A DNA stretch of 64,000 nt from Pinirhizobacter sp036499745. Lineage in GTDB: Bacteria; Pseudomonadota; Gammaproteobacteria; Xanthomonadales; Rhodanobacteraceae. Location of the stretch: NCBI RefSeq assembly GCF_036499745.1, contig NZ_DASYDG010000003.1, positions 1 to 64,000 of the forward strand. Direction: 5' to 3'. The position numbers were made by a program, and so were the translations under genes. Each line of letters opens with the position of its first letter. Position 1 is the stretch's first letter. Below are positions 1 through 8,268 of this stretch, piece after piece. Under the pieces are notes generated by a model. That model made no database searches, had not been told where the DNA came from, and worked only from the letters and a program-made list of their open reading frames with translations.

Positions 1-327
1 AAGCCCGACGAGGACTTAGCGACCAGGGTCACCCCCCGTCGCTCCCGCCCCTCACCCCCAGACGCCACGCAAAAAAAAAAGCCGCCAGCGGGCTCCTGCC
101 CACCAACGGCTGTCCGGTATATCCAGCGCCATTGCAAACGAGTTGCTCGTTCGCGTCGGCGGCCGACTTCACCGGCGAGGCTGACATCCTGTCGCCTCAT
201 CAGATCGCCCGTCCCCACGAGCGACCTGGGCTCACTGTCTTTCGACAGTGGCTCCCCCACATCGATGGCGGCATCCTAACGACCTCTTCACTTTCCCGGT
301 ATCGGAATATTTCCTATAAGGTTTTTC
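1..327. other. Intergenic stretch without a supported gene
   Basis: No convincing coding region is visible. An open frame at 132-389 has no family resemblance and no ribosome binding site. Near 69-95 a run of ten A residues followed by a GC-rich imperfect hairpin would read as a terminator on the minus strand. At 233-250 there is a 7-bp hairpin (arms 233-239 and 244-250, loop TTTC) without a T run. The minus-strand histidine kinase gene ends at 328, so either hairpin could mark the end of its transcript. The gene upstream of the window is not seen. Confidence 0.5.
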
Positions 328-1929
328 CTACACGATGCTGTCTGGGGCCGGCTTCACGTTTATGCCGTCGCTGCGTAGCAAAACCTTGAAATGCAAGCCT
401 TTAACTGAAGGCTGAATGCGGAAGCTGCCGCTGAGCGCCGTGATCCGGTCACGCATACCCTTCAGGCCACGGCCGCCGGTAAAGACCGGCTCGGGGGGTA
501 AGCCCTGGCCATCGTCCTGGACGCTCAGGATCGCCAGGGTGCTTCCCGACCGTTGACCGATGCGCAGGCGTACCAGCAGGTTCTGGGCATGCGAATGCCT
601 GACCACGTTGGTCGCGCTCTCCTGGACGATGCGGTAGATCGCGGTGCGTGTGTCGTCGTCGAGGGTGCGGGGGTCGCCCACCATGTCGAAGTGATAGGCC
701 ACGCCTGCGGCGGCCAGCATGTCCCGTAGAGGGCCTTCGTCCAGTGCCCGGTCGAGGCCGAATTCGTCCAGCACCGACGGGCGCAAACTATCGAGCATGC
801 GGTGCAGGGCCCGGCGCATGAAGCCGAGGATGCCGTTGATCGACATGCTGATGTCGTCCAGGCCGGCATCACGCAAGCGCCCCTGGGCGAGCTTCAGGTG
901 GGTCTGGATGGCGGTGAGGTTCTGGCCCAGCTCATCATGTAGTTCTCGGGCCATGTGCCGGCGCTGGGTTTCTTCCGCCTGAAGGTTGCCGCGGGCGGCG
1001 TCACGCAGTTGCCGGGCCAGCTTGTCGAGCCGGCGGTTGGCTTCTGCCAGATGGGAATTCTGCTGGGCCACGCGCTCGCTGCTGCGGCGCAGGGCGTCGG
1101 TGGCAGCGCCCAGCATCAGCGTACCGGTGCCCGCCACCGCAATGAACAAATGGGCCGCCGCCGTGGGAGCACCCATGCCGGTCATGCTCTCGGTAAGGTT
1201 CAGGCCCACGCTGATGATCAGCATCGACAGCGTGGCGCCGCGCCAGCCATGGCGGAAGGCGAAGAACAGACCCGGCGCCAGCGACAGCACGCGGGCGTAT
1301 TGGGCGTGCGGGGAGTATTCGGTAAGCGTGATGAGGATCGCCAGCGCCGGCAAGAGCACCAGCAACCCGTCGATGGCAAGCGCTGCCATGGCCTGGCGGC
1401 CGGGGCGCTCGCGCACCAGCAGTACCAGTACCGGCACCACCAGCAGCACGCCCAGATAGTTGCCCAGGAGGTCGCTGCCCAGTGCGTCGGTCAGGGCCTG
1501 GAAGGCCGATGCCGGATGCAGCGCGGCAAGGATGGTGGCGTTGCCCACGGTCGCTGCCAGCGCGGTGAGCATGGCCGAAAGCAGCAGGCGGGCAACGCCG
1601 TCGGGATCGTCAAGGCTGGCATGCAGGTGGGCTCGGCGGAGCAGCCACAGGGTGAACGCTACGATCAAAGGTTCGGGCACGTCGCCGGCGACGAACCCGA
1701 GCATTCCGAAATGGCTGCCCGCGTGCCAGTCGCAGAACGCGCTGGCTGCGAGTTCCGCGCCGATGATCCATGGCCATGCGCGGTTGCGCGAAAGCAACAA
1801 CACGCCGAAGCGGAAGCCGAAGGGCAGCACCCAATAGGGTTGGTGGCCGGGCCACAACGCCACCCAGGCAAGGAAGTAGACCAGGCCAAGGAAGGGGCCG
1901 GAGCTGGCCCAGGATCGATTCGCGCGCAT
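328..1929 (-). CDS. Membrane sensor histidine kinase with MASE1 domain (NarL/UhpB type)
   Basis: This 533-residue protein senses an unknown signal at the inner membrane and phosphorylates a response regulator. Residues 10-275 are hydrophobic and resemble the MASE1 integral-membrane sensor domain. A short coiled coil follows (about 280-320), then an HisKA_3 dimerisation domain with the phospho-acceptor histidine in HDELGQ at H331. A HATPase_c domain follows, with an N box at 436-446 (QESATNVVRHS) and a G box at 469-480 (DDGQGLP). The HDELGQ form of the H box belongs to the NarX/UhpB/DegS class, which pairs with LuxR-type regulators. Its partner is very likely the divergent regulator starting at 1989, 59 bp away. 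The signal cannot be read from the sequence. Confidence 0.9.
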   Translation of the reverse strand: MRANRSWASSGPFLGLVYFLAWVALWPGHQPYWVLPFGFRFGVLLLSRNRAWPWIIGAELAASAFCDWHAGSHFGMLGFVAGDVPEPLIVAFTLWLLRRAHLHASLDDPDGVARLLLSAMLTALAATVGNATILAALHPASAFQALTDALGSDLLGNYLGVLLVVPVLVLLVRERPGRQAMAALAIDGLLVLLPALAILITLTEYSPHAQYARVLSLAPGLFFAFRHGWRGATLSMLIISVGLNLTESMTGMGAPTAAAHLFIAVAGTGTLMLGAATDALRRSSERVAQQNSHLAEANRRLDKLARQLRDAARGNLQAEETQRRHMARELHDELGQNLTAIQTHLKLAQGRLRDAGLDDISMSINGILGFMRRALHRMLDSLRPSVLDEFGLDRALDEGPLRDMLAAAGVAYHFDMVGDPRTLDDDTRTAIYRIVQESATNVVRHSHAQNLLVRLRIGQRSGSTLAILSVQDDGQGLPPEPVFTGGRGLKGMRDRITALSGSFRIQPSVKGLHFKVLLRSDGINVKPAPDSIV

Positions 1930-1988
1930 GGTGGCGATCTTACTTGAGGATATTCGCGTCGGCAGGAGAACCTGCGTAAAGTACAGAC

Positions 1989-2615
1989 ATGTACAGCATC
2001 GTCCTGGTCGATGACCACGCCATCGTGCGCGAAGGGTTCAAGCGCCTCATCGACATGGAGGCGGACCTCGACGTCATCGCCGAGTGCCGCAACGCCGATG
2101 AAGCCGTGGAGGCGGTAGCCCTGCACCGCCCGGACCTCGTCGCGGTTGATCTTTCCCTGCCTGACGGCAGTGGCCTGCCGCTGATCGAGCACCTGCGCAG
2201 CGTGGCGCCTGACACGCGCATCGTGGTACTGAGCATGCACGATGGCGAGCCCTACGTTTCGGAGGCCCTGCGCCGTGGTGCGTCGGGCTATGTCACCAAG
2301 GGCGTGGCGCCCGAAGAACTGGTGGCGGGCATGCGCGCGGTGTTGCGTGGCGAGGAATACCTAAGCTCTGACCTGAAGGAAAAGCGCGCCGGACGGGCGC
2401 CGGAAACACTCGATCCGATCAATCGCCTGACCGCCCGCGAGCGCGAAGTATTCCTGCTGCTGGCGTCGGGCAGGGCGCCCAAGCAAGTGGCCGCGGCCCT
2501 GGGGATCGGCCAGAAAACGGTATATATCCACCGCGCCAGCGTGATGAACAAGCTCGGAGCGGGATCGGAACTTGACCTCTACCGCATGGCCAGCGAGCGC
2601 GGCCTTACCGGCTAG
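1989..2615 (+). CDS. LuxR/NarL-family response regulator
   Basis: This 208-residue protein has an N-terminal receiver domain with acidic residues D8 and D9, the phospho-acceptor D54 in VAVDLSLPDG, and the conserved K104 in VTKG. A C-terminal helix-turn-helix of the LuxR/FixJ type follows (about 140-205, LTAREREVFLLLASG). This is the UhpA/NarL architecture and matches the HisKA_3 kinase encoded divergently. A small hairpin, GCAGG-AGAA-CCTGC, sits at 1960-1973 just upstream. No strong Shine-Dalgarno sequence precedes the ATG. Its stop codon overlaps that of recN: the palindrome CTAG at 2612-2615 supplies a TAG to each strand. Target genes are not evident. Confidence 0.9.
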   Translation: MYSIVLVDDHAIVREGFKRLIDMEADLDVIAECRNADEAVEAVALHRPDLVAVDLSLPDGSGLPLIEHLRSVAPDTRIVVLSMHDGEPYVSEALRRGASGYVTKGVAPEELVAGMRAVLRGEEYLSSDLKEKRAGRAPETLDPINRLTAREREVFLLLASGRAPKQVAAALGIGQKTVYIHRASVMNKLGAGSELDLYRMASERGLTG

Positions 2616-4279
2616 CCCTTGACGCTGTCGAGCATCTGCTTGGCATGGGCACGGGTCTGTTTGGTGATCTCAACGCCGCCAAGCATGCGCGAGAGTTCTT
2701 CGCGGCGGCCTGCGGTGTCCAGCGCCTCGACTTCGGTGCGCGTGGACGTTCCATCCGTGGCCTTGGACACGCGCAGGTGTGCATGGCCCTGAGCTGCCAC
2801 CTGAGGCAGGTGGGTGACGCAGAGCACCTGGCAACGCTCGCCCAGCGCGCGAAGTTTCTGGCCGACCACTTCGGCCACGGCGCCGCCGATGCCGGTGTCC
2901 ACTTCGTCGAAAACCATGCAGCCGATGGTGTCGTTGCCCAGGGTGGCTACCTCGATGGCAAGGCTGATGCGTGCGAGCTCGCCGCCCGAAGCCACCTTGC
3001 GCAGGGCACGGGGCGGCTGGCCGGGATTGGCACTGACGAGGAACTCGCAGCGCTCACGGCCTTGTGGATCGGGATCCGCGCCGCTTTCGTCGCTGAGGTC
3101 GATGCGCAGCACGCCACCGGCCATGCCCAGCCCGGCCATGAGCGTGGTGACTTCCTCGCCCAGCCGGGTGGCCGCGGCCCGGCGTGCCTTCGATAGAGAT
3201 GCGGCAGCGGCGGTCCAGGCGGCCAGGTGCCTGTCGCGTTCGTGCCCGAGGTTTTCCAGCACCTCGCCCGCGCCTTCAAGCGCGGTGAGTTCCTCGCGCA
3301 GTTCCAGGGCCTTGGCACCGAGTTCGGCCATCGGCAGGCGGTAACGGCGGGAGAGTTCGTGCAGGCGCGAAAGCTGCTGCTCGCTTTCGGCGAAGCGCTC
3401 GGGGTCGAGTTCGACGTCCTGGGCGTAGCGTCCCAGGGCATCGACGGCTTCGCCGAGCTGGATCTGCGCGTTGTCGACCAGTTCCACCTGCGGCGCCAGG
3501 CGGGGGTCGATCTCCGCCAGGCGTTGCAATTCCAGTTGCGCGCGCAGCAGGGCGCGGCCGATCGCCAGTTCGCTCTCGCCGTCGATCAACTCGACCACGG
3601 CCGAAGCGCCTTCGGCCAGCCGCCCGGCGTTGGCCAGGCGGCGATGGCTGGCTTCGAGTTCTTCGAAGGCTGCAGGATCCAGCGCCCATCGCTCAAGCTC
3701 GGCCGTCTCGTGGCCGAGCATCTCGATGCGATGTTCGCGGTCGTCGCCACCGGAGAGCTTCCTGATGCGTGCACCGGCCTCGCGCCAGGCACCGGCAGTG
3801 GCCGTCACATCGGCCAGGAGCCCTTCGTTGCCGGCGTAGGCGTCGAGCAGGGCGAGCTGGTGGCTGCGCGAGAGCAGCGCCTGGTGCTCGTGCTGGCCGT
3901 GGATCTCCACCACCTGGGTGGCAAGTTCCGATAGTTGGGCCAGGCTTGCCGGCCGGCCGTTGATCCATGCCCGCGAACTGCCGTCGCGGATCACCCGGCG
4001 CAGCTGGCAGCTTTCGCCATCGTCGAGTTCTTCCTGGCGCAGCCAGGCGAGGGCCGCGGGCAGGGCGGCCAGGTCGAACTCGGCCGATAGCTCGGCGCGG
4101 TCGCTGCCGGCGCGGATCATGCCGCTGTCGGCACGCCCTCCGGCCAGCAACATCAGTGCATCCACCAGCAGGGACTTGCCTGCGCCCGTCTCGCCGCTGA
4201 CCACGGTAAGCCCCGGCCCGAAGGCGATTTCCGCTTCCTCGACCACGGCAAACTGGCGAACGTAGAGCGATGTCAGCAT
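2612..4279 (-). CDS. recN: DNA repair protein RecN
   Basis: RecN is an SMC-like ATPase that acts in double-strand break repair, holding broken ends for RecA-dependent recombination. The 555-residue length is normal for the family. The Walker A motif GETGAGKS lies at 29-36, a long coiled-coil region fills the middle, and the C terminus carries the ABC signature (ASGGELARISLA) and Walker B (CMVFDEVDTGIGG). It is transcribed away from hrcA, with 158 bp between the two starts. RecN is SOS-induced in many bacteria, but I could not identify a clear LexA box in the upstream region by eye. The position beside hrcA-grpE-dnaK is the arrangement familiar from gammaproteobacteria. Confidence 0.95.
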   Translation of the reverse strand: MLTSLYVRQFAVVEEAEIAFGPGLTVVSGETGAGKSLLVDALMLLAGGRADSGMIRAGSDRAELSAEFDLAALPAALAWLRQEELDDGESCQLRRVIRDGSSRAWINGRPASLAQLSELATQVVEIHGQHEHQALLSRSHQLALLDAYAGNEGLLADVTATAGAWREAGARIRKLSGGDDREHRIEMLGHETAELERWALDPAAFEELEASHRRLANAGRLAEGASAVVELIDGESELAIGRALLRAQLELQRLAEIDPRLAPQVELVDNAQIQLGEAVDALGRYAQDVELDPERFAESEQQLSRLHELSRRYRLPMAELGAKALELREELTALEGAGEVLENLGHERDRHLAAWTAAAASLSKARRAAATRLGEEVTTLMAGLGMAGGVLRIDLSDESGADPDPQGRERCEFLVSANPGQPPRALRKVASGGELARISLAIEVATLGNDTIGCMVFDEVDTGIGGAVAEVVGQKLRALGERCQVLCVTHLPQVAAQGHAHLRVSKATDGTSTRTEVEALDTAGRREELSRMLGGVEITKQTRAHAKQMLDSVKG

Positions 4280-4437
4280 GGGCGAGGGGCACGGCCGTGG
4301 GGGTTGCGCCGATTGTAGCTGCCTTCCCGTCGCACGGAATGCGACAATGCCCAGGCCTATTGCAAGTCTTTCGCTTCGGCCTTATTGATGCGCAGTCAGC
4401 TGATTCATCCCTCCGATGCCAGATAACCGCCAACGCC

Positions 4438-5502
4438 GTGTCCATCATCCCGCCTGAAGGTACCGAACTCGATGCGCGGGCGCGCCGGCTGCTCCGGACG
4501 CTGATCGCCCAGTATCTGGTGGATGGGGAACCGGTAGGCTCACGCACCCTTTCGCGGTCGTCGGGCCTGGAAGTGAGCCCGGCCACCATCCGCAACATCA
4601 TGGCGGACCTGGAAGAAGCAGGGCTGGTGTCCTCGCCGCATACCTCCGCCGGCCGCGTTCCCACGCCGCGCGGCCTGCGCCTGTTCGTCGACAGCCTGAT
4701 CGAACTGAAGCCGCTGCCACGCGAGGAGATGGTGATCCTGCAACGGCAGCTGCCGCCTCAGCAGACCACCACCCGCGATCTCCTGGGCAACGTATCGAAC
4801 CTTCTATCGGCAATGACCCATTTCGCCGGCGTGGTCAGCGTGCCAAGGCAGGCCGATTTCCCGCTGCGCCACATCGATTTCGTGGCATTGCCCGACGAGC
4901 GGGTGCTGGTGATCCTGCAGTTTTCCGACAACCACGTGCAGAACCGCATTGTCCAGCTCACCCAGCCGCTCTCGCCGGGCCAGCTCGAGGAAGCCGCCCG
5001 TTACCTCAATCATCAGTTCGCCGGCTTTCGCATCGACGACATCCGCAGTTTCCTGCTGGGTGAGCTGCGCGCGGCCAGCAGTGAACTGAACCGGTTGCTT
5101 TCCAGCACCGTGGAGCTGGCGGCGGCCTCCTTCGCGCCGGAAGGGGCGGCCGATGTACTGGTGACCGGCCAGACCAACCTCATGGGGTATTCGGAACTGG
5201 CCGACATGGAGCGCCTGCGCGACCTTTTCGACGCCTTCCAGCAGAAACGCGACCTCCTGCAACTGATGGAGGTATGCGCCAAGGCGCCTGGTGTACGACT
5301 TTTCATCGGCGAAGAGTCAGGCTTTTCGGCTCTCGACGGTTGCAGCGTGGTCACCGCCTCCTACGGGGCTCAGGGCCGGGTACTGGGCGCTGTAGGCGTC
5401 ATCGGCCCCACCCGTATGGCCTATGAGCGCGTCATTCCCGTGGTCCAGGCAACGGCCAGTTTGCTCTCCGATGCCTTGAATCGGGCGGCGACGGCCTCAT
5501 AA
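4438..5502 (+). CDS. hrcA: Heat-inducible transcription repressor HrcA
   Basis: HrcA represses groESL and/or dnaK operons by binding the CIRCE inverted repeat, with GroEL as co-factor. The chosen start is the GTG at 4438, giving 354 residues beginning VSIIPPEGTELDARARRLLR. This matches the usual HrcA length. The upstream ATG at 4270 would add 56 residues unlike the family. The N-terminal winged helix contains SPATIRNIMADLEEAGL, typical of HrcA, and the C-terminal dimerisation region contains LFIGEESGF. A terminator overlaps its stop codon, so grpE is probably transcribed separately. No CIRCE element (TTAGCACTC-N9-GAGTGCTAA) was seen near hrcA, grpE or dnaK. The regulated target, likely groESL, is therefore probably elsewhere. 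Confidence 0.92.
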   Translation: MSIIPPEGTELDARARRLLRTLIAQYLVDGEPVGSRTLSRSSGLEVSPATIRNIMADLEEAGLVSSPHTSAGRVPTPRGLRLFVDSLIELKPLPREEMVILQRQLPPQQTTTRDLLGNVSNLLSAMTHFAGVVSVPRQADFPLRHIDFVALPDERVLVILQFSDNHVQNRIVQLTQPLSPGQLEEAARYLNHQFAGFRIDDIRSFLLGELRAASSELNRLLSSTVELAAASFAPEGAADVLVTGQTNLMGYSELADMERLRDLFDAFQQKRDLLQLMEVCAKAPGVRLFIGEESGFSALDGCSVVTASYGAQGRVLGAVGVIGPTRMAYERVIPVVQATASLLSDALNRAATAS

Positions 5503-5525
5503 CCGCCGCGGGAGGCGGTTTTTTT
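5501..5525 (+). terminator. Intrinsic terminator of hrcA
   Basis: A 7-bp stem (AACCGCC / GGCGGTT) with a 6-nt loop is followed by a run of T residues. It begins inside the hrcA stop codon and separates hrcA from grpE. Confidence 0.8.
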
Positions 5526-5589
5526 ACCGCGAATGTTCATACCCGGGTGGTATTGCCCGTGGTTTTTTACGTCGACATTTGGAGTCAGC

Positions 5590-6135
5590 ATGCAAAACAC
5601 CGACCCGCACGCGCCGAACCCGGCGCCGGAAGACAGCGCGGCCACCGGCGGCGACCAGCGCAACGCCGAGATCGAGGCGCTCACCATCCGCCTGGTCCAG
5701 GCCGAAGGCGAACTGGCGCAAATGCGCGAGATCGTCCTTCGTGAGCGGGCCGAGATCGAAAACCAGCGGCGCCGGCTGCAGCGGGACCTCGACCAGGCCC
5801 GCCGCTTCGCCAACGAGAAGATCCTGGCCGACCTGCTGCCCGTGTTCGACGGGCTGGACCGGGGCCTGGCGATCGAGACCGAAGACGCAGCAACCCTGCG
5901 CGAAGGCATGGAGCTCACCCTCAAGTCGCTGGACAAGCTCGGCCAGACCCATGGCCTGAAGGTTATCGATCCGCTCCACCAGACGTTCAACCCGGACCAC
6001 CACCAGGCCATGAGCATGGTCCAGTCGCGTGAGTTCGAGCCCAATACGGTGGTGGCTGTGCTGCAGAAAGGCTTCGTGCTGAACGACCGTCTGCTGCGCC
6101 CTGCACTGGTGGCGGTGGCGAAGGACGCGGAATAG
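5590..6135 (+). CDS. grpE: Nucleotide exchange factor GrpE
   Basis: GrpE releases ADP from DnaK and acts as a thermosensor in the DnaK-DnaJ-GrpE chaperone cycle. The ATG at 5590, nine bases after the GGAG at 5581, gives a 181-residue protein starting MQNTDPHAPNP. An upstream in-frame ATG at 5533 lacks a ribosome binding site. The protein has a charged, disordered N terminus, a long helical segment (about 30-85) with the family pattern ENQRRRLQRDLDQARRFANE, and the C-terminal beta domain with GLKVIDPLHQTFNPDHHQAM. It lies 97 bp upstream of dnaK. Confidence 0.95.
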   Translation: MQNTDPHAPNPAPEDSAATGGDQRNAEIEALTIRLVQAEGELAQMREIVLRERAEIENQRRRLQRDLDQARRFANEKILADLLPVFDGLDRGLAIETEDAATLREGMELTLKSLDKLGQTHGLKVIDPLHQTFNPDHHQAMSMVQSREFEPNTVVAVLQKGFVLNDRLLRPALVAVAKDAE

Positions 6136-6150
6136 GCCGTCAGGCTAAAG

Positions 6151-6180
6151 CATTGAATCGAGGGGCTCGGGCCCCACTTA
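6151..6180 (+). promoter_or_regulatory. Candidate sigma-32 heat-shock promoter of dnaK
   Basis: CATTGAA (6151-6157), a 14-nt spacer and CCCCACTTA (6172-6180) closely match the sigma-32 consensus CTTGAAA / CCCCATNTA. It lies 52 nt upstream of the dnaK start. The same bases can form a small GGGGC-TCGG-GCCCC hairpin, so an RNA role is an alternative. Confidence 0.5.
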
Positions 6181-6232
6181 TTTGACCTAGTCGCGGCCGC
6201 GGGGGCCGCCTTGAAATCCGGAGCAATGAAAC

Positions 6233-8152
6233 ATGGGCAAGATCATCGGTATCGACCTTGGTACGACCAACTCCTGCGTCGCCGTCATGGACGGCTCGAC
6301 CGCACGGGTGATCGAGAATTCCGAAGGCGACCGCACCACGCCGTCCATCGTGGCCTTCACCAAGGACGGCGAAGTGCTGGTGGGCGCGCCGGCCAAGCGC
6401 CAGAGCGTCACCAATCCCAAGAACACCTTCTACGCGGTGAAGCGCCTGATCGGCCGCAAGTTCACCGATGCTGAAGTTCAGAAAGATCTCGACATCGTTC
6501 CCTACGGCATTGCCGCGCACGACAACGGCGACGCCTGGGTCCAGACCGGCGACGGCAAGACGATGGCGCCGCAGGAGATCTCGGCCAAAGTGCTGATGAA
6601 GATGAAGAAGACTGCCGAGGACTACCTCGGTGAGGCGGTCACGGAAGCCGTGATCACCGTACCTGCCTACTTCAACGACAGCCAGCGCCAGGCCACCAAG
6701 GACGCCGGCAAGATCGCCGGCCTCGACGTCAAGCGCATCATCAACGAGCCCACCGCGGCGGCGCTGGCCTATGGCCTGGACAAGAAGGGTGCCGATCGCA
6801 AGATCGCCGTGTACGACCTCGGCGGCGGTACGTTCGACGTGTCCATCATCGAGATCGCCGAAGTCGATGGCGAGAAGCAGTTCGAGGTGCTGGCCACCAA
6901 CGGCGACACCTTCCTGGGTGGTGAAGATTTCGACAAGCGCGTCATCGACTACCTCGTCGACGAATTCAACAAGGAGCAGGGCATCGACCTGCGCAAGGAT
7001 CACCTTGCCCTGCAGCGCCTGAAGGATGCCGCCGAGCGCGCGAAGATCGAGCTTTCTTCTTCGCACCAGACCGACGTGAACCTGCCGTACGTCACGGCCG
7101 ATGCGTCGGGCCCGAAGCACCTGAACATCAAGCTCACCCGCGCCAAGCTCGAGGCGCTGGTCGAAGACCTCGTCAAGCGCACCATCGATCCCTGCCGCAC
7201 GGCCCTGAATGACGCGGGCCTGCGCGTCTCGGACATCGACGAAGTGCTGTTGGTCGGCGGCCAGACCCGCATGCCCAAGGTGCAGGAAGCGGTCAAGGAC
7301 TTCTTCGGCAAGGAACCGCGCAAGGATGTGAACGCCGATGAAGCCGTCGCCGTGGGCGCCGCCATCCAGGGTGGCGTGCTGGGCGGTACGGTGAAGGATG
7401 TCCTGCTACTGGACGTCACCCCGCTGTCGCTGGGCATCGAGACCATGGGCGGCGTGTTCACCAAGCTGATCGAGAAGAACACCACGATCCCGACCAAGGC
7501 TTCGCAGACCTTCTCCACCGCCGACGACAACCAGACAGCTGTCACCGTGCACGTGCTGCAGGGCGAGCGCGACCAGGCCCGCTTCAACAAGTCGCTGGCC
7601 AAGTTCGACCTGGCCGGCATCGATTCCGCCCCGCGTGGCCAGCCGCAGATCGACGTCACCTTCGACATCGATGCCAACGGCATCCTGCACGTGTCCGCCA
7701 AGGACAAGAAGACGGGCAAGGAACAGCGCGTGGAGATCAAGTCCGGTTCCGGCCTGTCCGACGACGAGATCAAGCGCATGGTGGAAGACGCCGAGGCCAA
7801 CCGCGAGGAAGACAAGAAGTTCCAGGAACTGGTAGGCACGCGCAACAAAGCCGACCAGCTGGTGCATTCCACGCGTAGTGCGCTGAAGGAACACGGCGGC
7901 AAGATCCCGGCCGACCAGCTCGCCGGCATCGACAGCGCCGTGTCCGATCTTGAGAAAGCCAAGGAAGGTGACGACAAGAACCTGATCGAGTCGAAGATCA
8001 CCGCGCTCGAGCAGGTTGCCCAGGCGCTCTACGCCGCGGCGCAGGCAGGCCCCACACCCGAGTCGGCACAGTCGGCCCCGGGTGGCGGCTCGGCCCAGCC
8101 CGACGACGTGGTCGATGCGGAATTTACCGAAGTCAAAGACGACAAGAAGTAA
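6233..8152 (+). CDS. dnaK: Molecular chaperone DnaK (Hsp70)
   Basis: DnaK is the cytosolic Hsp70 that binds exposed hydrophobic peptides under ATP control. The 639-residue length is standard. The N-terminal ATPase domain begins MGKIIGIDLGTTNSCVAVMDG and carries the phosphate loop AVYDLGGGTFDVSI. The interdomain linker is DVLLLDVTPLSLG at about residues 387-399, followed by the substrate-binding domain and lid. The C terminus ends with the conserved EFTEVKDDKK, which follows a Gly/Ser/Pro-rich disordered stretch. A GGAG ribosome binding site precedes the ATG. The gene sits between grpE and dnaJ. Confidence 0.98.
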   Translation: MGKIIGIDLGTTNSCVAVMDGSTARVIENSEGDRTTPSIVAFTKDGEVLVGAPAKRQSVTNPKNTFYAVKRLIGRKFTDAEVQKDLDIVPYGIAAHDNGDAWVQTGDGKTMAPQEISAKVLMKMKKTAEDYLGEAVTEAVITVPAYFNDSQRQATKDAGKIAGLDVKRIINEPTAAALAYGLDKKGADRKIAVYDLGGGTFDVSIIEIAEVDGEKQFEVLATNGDTFLGGEDFDKRVIDYLVDEFNKEQGIDLRKDHLALQRLKDAAERAKIELSSSHQTDVNLPYVTADASGPKHLNIKLTRAKLEALVEDLVKRTIDPCRTALNDAGLRVSDIDEVLLVGGQTRMPKVQEAVKDFFGKEPRKDVNADEAVAVGAAIQGGVLGGTVKDVLLLDVTPLSLGIETMGGVFTKLIEKNTTIPTKASQTFSTADDNQTAVTVHVLQGERDQARFNKSLAKFDLAGIDSAPRGQPQIDVTFDIDANGILHVSAKDKKTGKEQRVEIKSGSGLSDDEIKRMVEDAEANREEDKKFQELVGTRNKADQLVHSTRSALKEHGGKIPADQLAGIDSAVSDLEKAKEGDDKNLIESKITALEQVAQALYAAAQAGPTPESAQSAPGGGSAQPDDVVDAEFTEVKDDKK

Positions 8153-8164
8153 GCAGCCTGTCTG

Positions 8165-8192
8165 AGCGGACGGCGAGTGATCGCCGTCCGCT
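8165..8192 (+). promoter_or_regulatory. Perfect 12-bp hairpin in the dnaK-dnaJ gap
   Basis: The arms at 8165-8176 and 8181-8192 are perfectly complementary around the tetraloop GTGA. It starts 12 nt after the dnaK stop. No T run follows, so it is not a classic terminator. It could protect the dnaK mRNA 3' end or lower read-through into dnaJ. Confidence 0.65.
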
Positions 8193-8268
8193 GAACCGTT
8201 ATGATTCGCCGCTTTTCGCACCTTGCGGCATTTGACCGGCGCATTGGCGCATATGGATTACCGAACCA

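Noticed and set aside
132..389. 85-codon frame at the left end
   Set aside because: No ribosome binding site, no resemblance to a family, and it overlaps the 3' end of the histidine kinase gene.
4280..6232. CIRCE element near hrcA, grpE or dnaK
   Set aside because: No TTAGCACTC-N9-GAGTGCTAA or near match was seen.
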